From NCBI GenBank assembly GCA_902772715.1, contig CACYBT010000210.1, forward strand, positions 1 to 8,672: a stretch of 8,672 nucleotides of DNA, read 5' to 3'. The DNA comes from an uncultured Succinivibrio sp. Its GTDB lineage: Bacteria > Pseudomonadota > Gammaproteobacteria > Enterobacterales > Succinivibrionaceae. Positions 5,327 to 8,672 of the stretch are shown here, one piece after another. Position 1 is the first letter of the stretch. Each line of letters begins with the position of its first letter. Position numbers and translations under genes: made by a program. The notes beneath the pieces were generated by a model. The model saw only the letters and a program-made list of their open reading frames with translations. It made no database searches and was not told the origin of the DNA.

Positions 5327-5860
5327 TTATTTCTTCTTAGCTTCTTTAATGATAATAACTTCATCGGCATAACGAACTCCCTTACCCTTGTATGGTTCTG
5401 GAGCACGGAAGGCACGAATCTTAGCGGCGACCTGACCTAACAAAGCCTTATCAAAGCTTTTTAGGATAATGTCAGTCTGTGCTGGACACTCGGCAGTAAC
5501 ACCTTCTGGTAACTCAAAATCAATCGGATGAGAATAACCCAGTACGAGATTTAAAACTTTACCCTTAACAGCAGCACGATAACCCACGCCAACCAGTTTC
5601 AAGGCTTTCTCAAAACCTTTATCGAGGCCTACAACCATGTTGTGAAGCAAGGCTCTGGTAGTACCGGATTGCATATTAGAATCAGCAGACTCATCCTTCT
5701 GAGCAATCTTTAAAGTACCATTATCAAAAGTTACAGTAACCAATGGGTGAACATTGAGGCACAACTGTCCTTTCTTAGACTTGATAGTAATTTTCTGACC
5801 GTCGAGAGCAACTTCGACGCCCTGAGGAACAGCAATAGGTTCCTTAGCAATACGTGACAT
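5327..5860 (-). CDS. rplF: 50S ribosomal protein L6
   Basis: 50S protein near the sarcin-ricin loop and factor-binding site, made of two repeated domains. The 177 residues equal the E. coli length. Seen: MSRIAKEPIAVPQGVEV, the first-domain segment ITIKSKKGQL, KLVGVGYRAAVKGKVLNLVLGYSHP (about 91-115) and the C-terminal PEPYKGKGVRYADEV with KEAKKK at the end. Start ATG at 5860 follows a strong GGAGG by four bases. It lies 14 bases after rpsH. Confidence 0.98.
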   Translation of the reverse strand: MSRIAKEPIAVPQGVEVALDGQKITIKSKKGQLCLNVHPLVTVTFDNGTLKIAQKDESADSNMQSGTTRALLHNMVVGLDKGFEKALKLVGVGYRAAVKGKVLNLVLGYSHPIDFELPEGVTAECPAQTDIILKSFDKALLGQVAAKIRAFRAPEPYKGKGVRYADEVIIIKEAKKK

Positions 5861-5874
5861 GTTTCCTCCCTCTC

Positions 5875-6264
5875 TTATGCGACGTAGCAGATTACTTCGC
5901 CGCCCAGGCCGTCCTTACGGGCAGCACGATCGGTCATTAAACCCTTGGATGTGGAAATCACAGCGATACCTAAGCCATTCATAATGCGTGGTAATTCACT
6001 GCTTCTCTTGTAAATACGCAGACCAGGACGTGAAACACGCTTGATCATCTCAATTACAGGAGCGCCTTCATAATATTTAAGACCAATTTCCAGAACTTTC
6101 TTAACATCGCCATTTTCGGCAACTGAAGAAATATAACCTTCCTTTAAGAGAAGATTGGCAATGGCAACCTTCAGTTTGGATGAAGGCATAGAAACGGACA
6201 GTTTGCCAGAAGCCTGGCCGTTACGAATGCGGGTTAAAAAATCCGCAATAGGATCTTGCATCAT
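5875..6264 (-). CDS. rpsH: 30S ribosomal protein S8
   Basis: Primary binder of 16S rRNA helix 21 in the central domain. In E. coli it is also the repressor of the spc operon, binding its mRNA at rplE. 129 residues (E. coli 130). Seen: QDPIADFLTRIRNGQ (3-17), MPSSKLKVAIANLL, VSRPGLRIYKRSSELPRIMNGLGIAVISTSKGLMTDRAARKDGLGGEVICYVA through the C-terminus, which holds the RNA-binding surface. Two ATG codons are adjacent at the start (6264, 6261). The first is chosen: GGAG is eight bases upstream, and E. coli also has an N-terminal Met two residues before the shared MQDP. It lies 14 bases after rpsN. Its likely mRNA target is at 7127-7158. Confidence 0.98.
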   Translation of the reverse strand: MMQDPIADFLTRIRNGQASGKLSVSMPSSKLKVAIANLLLKEGYISSVAENGDVKKVLEIGLKYYEGAPVIEMIKRVSRPGLRIYKRSSELPRIMNGLGIAVISTSKGLMTDRAARKDGLGGEVICYVA

Positions 6265-6278
6265 TGTTAATTCTCCTC

Positions 6279-6584
6279 TTACCAGCTAGCCTTATGCAGA
6301 CCAGGGATTTCGCCACGCATCATATGCTCACGCAATTTAATTCTGGACAATCCGAATTTACGTAAATAACCGTGTGGACGGCCAGTCTCACTGCAACGAT
6401 TACGTTGACGTGATGGACTTGAGTCACGTGGCAGTCTTGATAAAGCTTGAACTGCTGCAAAACGCTCCTCATCAGAAGAAGAAACACTTGAAATAATCTT
6501 TTTGAGTTCTTCGCGCTTAGTGCGATATTTTTCAGCAAGGCGCTTTCTCTTAAGATCTCTATAAATCATTGAAGTTTTAGCCAT
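6279..6584 (-). CDS. rpsN: 30S ribosomal protein S14 (zinc-free long form)
   Basis: 30S head protein required for late assembly. The 101 residues equal E. coli S14. The segment LPRDSSPSRQRNRCSETGRPHGYLRKFGLSRIKLREHMMRGEIPGLHKASW (51-101) is the family signature. Only one cysteine is present, so this is the long C-minus type and not the short zinc-ribbon form. Start ATG at 6584 has a GAGGA ribosome site upstream. It lies 14 bases after rplE. Confidence 0.98.
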   Translation of the reverse strand: MAKTSMIYRDLKRKRLAEKYRTKREELKKIISSVSSSDEERFAAVQALSRLPRDSSPSRQRNRCSETGRPHGYLRKFGLSRIKLREHMMRGEIPGLHKASW

Positions 6585-6598
6585 GTGTTATCCTCGAA

Positions 6599-7150
6599 TT
6601 ACTTAGTGGCCTGAGTACGGAATGGGAAATTGAAGGCCTCAAGTAAAGCTCTGCCTTCTTCATCAGTCTTAGCACTAGTTGTGATGGTAATATCAAGACC
6701 ACGTACTGCATCGACCTTATCAAAATCAATCTCAGGGAAAATGATCTGCTCACGTACACCCATTGAATAATTTCCCCTGCCATCAAATGATTTAGCAGAT
6801 AAACCACGGAAATCACGGATACGTGGAATAGCAATCACAATTAAACGCTCGAGGAATTCCCACATACGCTCACCGCGCAGGGTAACTTTACAACCGATTG
6901 GATATCCCTCACGAATATGGAAGCCCGCTACGGATTTGCGAACTTTGGTGATTAGTGGCTTCTGACCTGCAATTGCAGTCATGTCACGTGCTGCATTCTC
7001 AAGAACTTTCTTGTCGGCAACAGCCTCACCTACACCCATATTCAGGGTGATCTTCTCAATCCGAGGGACTTGCATGATAGTCTTGTAACCAAATTTCTGA
7101 GTTAAGGCTTTGATTACTTCCTGCTTGTATAAATCATGCAGTTTCGCCAT
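6599..7150 (-). CDS. rplE: 50S ribosomal protein L5
   Basis: 5S rRNA-binding protein of the central protuberance that contacts P-site tRNA and S13. 183 residues (E. coli 179), longer by a short C-terminal tail after NFPFR. Seen: MAKLHDLYKQEVIKAL, VPRIEKITLNMGVGEAV (28-44), RKSVAGFHIREGYPIGCKVTLRGERMWEFL (about 71-100) and FRGLSAKSFDGRGNYSMGVREQIIFPEIDFD. Start ATG at 7150 has GGAG seven bases upstream. The first 19 bases of the gene are ATGGCGAAACTGCATGATT, which I recall as identical to E. coli rplE. That is more conservation than the protein needs and fits the overlapping S8 site. Confidence 0.98.
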   Translation of the reverse strand: MAKLHDLYKQEVIKALTQKFGYKTIMQVPRIEKITLNMGVGEAVADKKVLENAARDMTAIAGQKPLITKVRKSVAGFHIREGYPIGCKVTLRGERMWEFLERLIVIAIPRIRDFRGLSAKSFDGRGNYSMGVREQIIFPEIDFDKVDAVRGLDITITTSAKTDEEGRALLEAFNFPFRTQATK

Positions 7151-7158
7151 CGTTATTC
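7127..7158 (-). promoter_or_regulatory. Candidate S8-binding translational operator at the rplE start
   Basis: In E. coli, S8 represses the spc operon by binding mRNA around the rplE start. Here the core ACG-ATGGCG-AAACTGCATGATT (7153-7132) is the same as I recall for E. coli, while the closing stem differs: GAATA (7158-7154) against TATAC (7131-7127), four of five pairs, in place of GUAGU/ACUAC. Two of the pair changes are compensatory, which supports a conserved helix. The comparison rests on the remembered E. coli sequence. Confidence 0.65.
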
Positions 7159-7170
7159 TCCTTTAAAAAA

Positions 7171-7500
7171 TTACTTGGCTGAAGTTGAGATAGTCTTATT
7201 GTTGGATTTGAAGAAACGAACCTTCTTGCCGTCTTCTTCTCTAAAGCCAACACGATCTGCTTTCTTTGTATCTGGGTTATAGATTGCAACGTTTGACACA
7301 TCAATAGGTGCAATAACATCCACAATTCCACCCTGTATACCAAGAGTTGGGTTCTTTTTCTGGTGTTTTTTCTTGACATTAATGCCTTCGACAAACACCT
7401 TGTGCTCACTTGTTAGGACTTTGGTAACTTTACCAGTTTTGCCTTTGTCTTTACCAGTGATGACGATCACTTCGTCGTTGGTGCGAATTTTCGCTGCCAT
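7171..7500 (-). CDS. rplX: 50S ribosomal protein L24
   Basis: Assembly-initiator protein that binds the 5' end of 23S rRNA. 109 residues (E. coli 104). The KOW motif is seen at about 7-33 (TNDEVIVITGKDKGKTGKVTKV), followed by VEGINVKKKHQKKN and a GGIVDVIAPIDVSNVAIYNP strand region; the C-terminus (KKVRFFKSNNKTISTSAK) is slightly longer than usual. Start ATG at 7500 lies 23 bases after rplN. It is the second gene of the spc operon, placed upstream of the S8 site. Confidence 0.98.
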   Translation of the reverse strand: MAAKIRTNDEVIVITGKDKGKTGKVTKVLTSEHKVFVEGINVKKKHQKKNPTLGIQGGIVDVIAPIDVSNVAIYNPDTKKADRVGFREEDGKKVRFFKSNNKTISTSAK

Positions 7501-7523
7501 AATTAGTTACTCCCGAAATAAAA

Positions 7524-7892
7524 TTAGATTACTTCTGGAGCTAAAGATACAATCTTCATAAACTGCTCGGAACGAAGTTCACGAGTAACAGGTCCGAAGA
7601 TACGAGTACCAATAGGCTCATGTTGAGCAGTTAATAAAACTGCTGCGTTTGAATCAAAGCGAACCACTGAACCATCAGTTCTACGAACACCTTTTTTGGT
7701 GCGTACAACTACAGCATCAAGGACATCGCCTTTCTTAACTTTGCCGCGTGGAATAGCGTCCTTTACAGACACTTTAATAATGTCGCCTATGCCTGCATAC
7801 CGGCGGTGGGAACCACCTAAAACCTTAATACACATAACAGCACGAGCGCCAGAGTTATCGGCTACGTCAAGCATGCTCTGCATCTGGATCAT
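7524..7892 (-). CDS. rplN: 50S ribosomal protein L14
   Basis: 50S protein at the subunit interface near the factor-binding region. With the chosen start it has 122 residues (E. coli 123). Seen: MIQMQSMLDVADNSGARAVMCIKVLGGSHRRYAGIGDIIKV, then the basic block IPRGKVKKGDVLDAVVVRTKKGVRR (about 51-75) and the C-terminus RIFGPVTRELRSEQFMKIVSLAPEVI. The frame is open back to an ATG at 7916, but MIQ is the family N-terminus and GGAG lies nine bases before the ATG at 7892. The extra eight codons are therefore leader. First gene of the spc operon. Confidence 0.98.
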   Translation of the reverse strand: MIQMQSMLDVADNSGARAVMCIKVLGGSHRRYAGIGDIIKVSVKDAIPRGKVKKGDVLDAVVVRTKKGVRRTDGSVVRFDSNAAVLLTAQHEPIGTRIFGPVTRELRSEQFMKIVSLAPEVI

Positions 7893-7926
7893 TTCTAAAT
7901 GCTCCGTTAAAAACAAATAACAACCA

Positions 7927-7949
7927 CTTTCTATTCCAAAAATAGAAAG
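7927..7949 (-). other. 5'-terminal stem-loop of the predicted spc transcript
   Basis: CTTTCTATT (7949-7941) and AATAGAAAG (7935-7927) form a perfect nine-pair stem with loop TTTGG. With the promoter at 7957-7985 the transcript would start within a few bases of this stem, so the mRNA would begin in a hairpin. A role in 5'-end protection is inferred. It has no T-run and is not a terminator. Confidence 0.6.
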
Positions 7950-7956
7950 GCGCTAA

Positions 7957-7985
7957 AATATACCACAAAAAAAAAGAGACCGCAA
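7957..7985 (-). promoter_or_regulatory. Candidate spc-operon promoter
   Basis: TTGCGG (7985-7980, three of six) and TATATT (7962-7957, five of six) are 17 bases apart. The start is predicted near 7950, after a GC-rich GCGCC stretch typical of stringently controlled ribosomal promoters. The E. coli spc promoter lies at the same place, between rpsQ and rplN. The -35 is inside the downstream arm of the rpsQ terminator and the spacer is mostly its T-run. Confidence 0.65.
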
Positions 7986-8006
7986 GCACAAAAATGCCTG
8001 CGGTCT
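7967..8006 (-). terminator. Intrinsic terminator of the S10 operon
   Basis: AGACCGCA (8006-7999) pairs with TGCGGTCT (7984-7977); after one mismatch, GCA pairs with TGC, closing a six-base loop. Nine T residues (7975-7967) follow one base after the stem. It begins 16 bases past the rpsQ stop. This is a strong classical terminator that separates the S10 operon from spc. Confidence 0.9.
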
Positions 8007-8022
8007 AATTTTTTACCTTTGA

Positions 8023-8283
8023 TTAGGCGTTAACAGCCTTCTCCACAACACTGACCAGTTTCCAGGCTATTGTCTTAGAAACAGGACGGCATTCGCAGAT
8101 TTCTACAAGATCACCAACGTGAGCGAGATTCTCAGCGTCAGATACATGCAATTTGGTAGTACGGGTAAGGATCTTACCGTATACAGGATGAGCCACACGA
8201 CGCTCAACTGCTACTACACATGCTTTCTGCATCTTATCACTGACAACACGACCGCGTAAGGAACGAGCAATTTTTTCAGCCAT
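8023..8283 (-). CDS. rpsQ: 30S ribosomal protein S17
   Basis: Primary 16S rRNA-binding protein of the 30S body with an OB fold. 86 residues (E. coli 84). Seen: LRGRVVSDKMQKACVVAVERRVAHPVYGKILTRTTKLHVSD (9-49) and GDLVEICECRPVSKTIAWKLVSVVEKA (about 57-83). Start ATG at 8283 follows GAGG by nine bases and lies 12 bases after rpmC. It is the last gene of the S10 operon, followed by a terminator as in E. coli. Confidence 0.98.
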   Translation of the reverse strand: MAEKIARSLRGRVVSDKMQKACVVAVERRVAHPVYGKILTRTTKLHVSDAENLAHVGDLVEICECRPVSKTIAWKLVSVVEKAVNA

Positions 8284-8295
8284 TTATGTCTTCCT

Positions 8296-8499
8296 CTACT
8301 TTGCACTTTCTGATTTTATTTTCTCAGAAAGAATAGTGTTAACACGTGCGATATCGCGACGCACCTTACGTACGTTATCAGTCTGTGTCAAAGAGCCACT
8401 CTTTAACTGAAAACGTAAGTTAAATTCCTCACGCTGAAGATTAGAAAGTTCAGTTTTTAAGTCTTCAACGGACTTATTGCGTAAATCGTTTGCTTGCAT
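8296..8499 (-). CDS. rpmC: 50S ribosomal protein L29
   Basis: Small helical 50S protein at the polypeptide exit tunnel, next to L23, where SRP and trigger factor dock. 67 residues (E. coli 63). Two long helices are evident: RNKSVEDLKTELSNLQREEFNLRFQLKSG (about 7-35) and NVRKVRRDIARVNTILSEKI (42-61). The ATG at 8499 overlaps the rplP stop by one base (TAATG), with AGGTG just upstream, so translation is coupled to rplP. Confidence 0.98.
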   Translation of the reverse strand: MQANDLRNKSVEDLKTELSNLQREEFNLRFQLKSGSLTQTDNVRKVRRDIARVNTILSEKIKSESAK

Positions 8500-8672
8500 T
8501 AGATCACCTGCTTACGAACGAAGGTAGTAGTAACTGAAAGTTTAGCGGCAGCAAGACGAAAAGCCTCACGAGCAACATCCTCAGAAATACCACCAATCTC
8601 GAAAAGTACACGACCAGGCTGAATTGGAGCAACCCAGTACTCAACAGTACCTTTACCTTTACCCATACGAAC
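8499..8672 (-). CDS. rplP: 50S ribosomal protein L16, C-terminal part (partial at right edge)
   Basis: 50S protein near the A-site tRNA elbow and peptidyl-transferase centre. Only the last 57 residues are in the window: VRMGKGKGTVEYWVAPIQPG, then RVLFEIGG, EDVAREAFRLAAAKLSVTTTFVRKQVI and the stop. VRMGKGKG and AREAFxLAAAKL are L16 signatures, and the C-terminus aligns to E. coli L16 to the final residue. The frame is open to the right edge. The stop TAA overlaps the rpmC start. The order L16, L29, S17 is the standard end of the S10 operon. Confidence 0.97.
   Translation of the reverse strand, partial: VRMGKGKGTVEYWVAPIQPGRVLFEIGGISEDVAREAFRLAAAKLSVTTTFVRKQVI

Noticed and set aside
6279..6584. 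Missing zinc-ribbon cysteines in S14
   Set aside because: The 101-residue form without the cysteine cluster is the standard type in gammaproteobacteria.
6577..6834. Alternative minus-strand frames inside rplE, rpsN, rpsE, rpsK and rplX/rplE
   Set aside because: They overlap out of frame with confidently identified genes and resemble no family.
7893..7916. Eight-residue N-terminal extension of L14 from an upstream ATG
   Set aside because: MIQ at 7892 is the family N-terminus and has GGAG nine bases upstream; the extension would cover the ribosome site.

Overview
The window is a contiguous stretch of the bacterial S10-spc-alpha ribosomal protein superoperon, read entirely from the minus strand (right to left). 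Gene order, protein lengths and residue patterns are those of a gammaproteobacterium: the proteins align almost without gaps to E. coli, rpsM starts with GTG, S14 is the long zinc-free form, and rpoA sits directly behind rpsD. The DNA is AT-leaning. A low-GC gammaproteobacterium outside the Enterobacterales fits (a Succinivibrionaceae-like lineage is one guess), but the window does not settle this.

Layout, in order of transcription. (1) 8672-8023: the tail of the S10 operon: the C-terminus of rplP, rpmC and rpsQ, closed by a strong intrinsic terminator. (2) 7892-2126: the spc operon: rplN, rplX, rplE, rpsN, rpsH, rplF, rplR, rpsE, rpmD, rplO, secY, rpmJ. Its promoter appears to be built into the preceding terminator. 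An S8-type feedback site spans the rplE start. (3) 2125-1934: a dense 192-base regulatory gap with a palindrome, a promoter with a perfect TATAAT box inside a LexA-like palindrome, a terminator-like hairpin, a second weaker promoter and an S4-binding pseudoknot leader. (4) 1933-1: the alpha operon: rpsM, rpsK, rpsD and the N-terminal half of rpoA, which runs off the left edge.

Together the genes supply large- and small-subunit ribosomal proteins, the SecY translocon core and the RNA polymerase alpha subunit. Feedback by S8 (spc) and S4 (alpha) is supported by sequence in the expected places.

Most of the window is ordinary. The departures from the standard pattern are: an RpoA N-terminal domain that has lost the nearly invariant TLGNALRRILLSS motif, including the Arg equivalent to E. 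coli R45; an L15 with a basic C-terminal tail of about 53 residues and an altered N-terminal loop; and an unusually compact, layered arrangement of terminators, promoters and palindromes at both operon junctions. No mobile elements, CRISPR arrays, tRNA or rRNA genes were seen. Plus-strand reading frames are shadows of the minus-strand genes.
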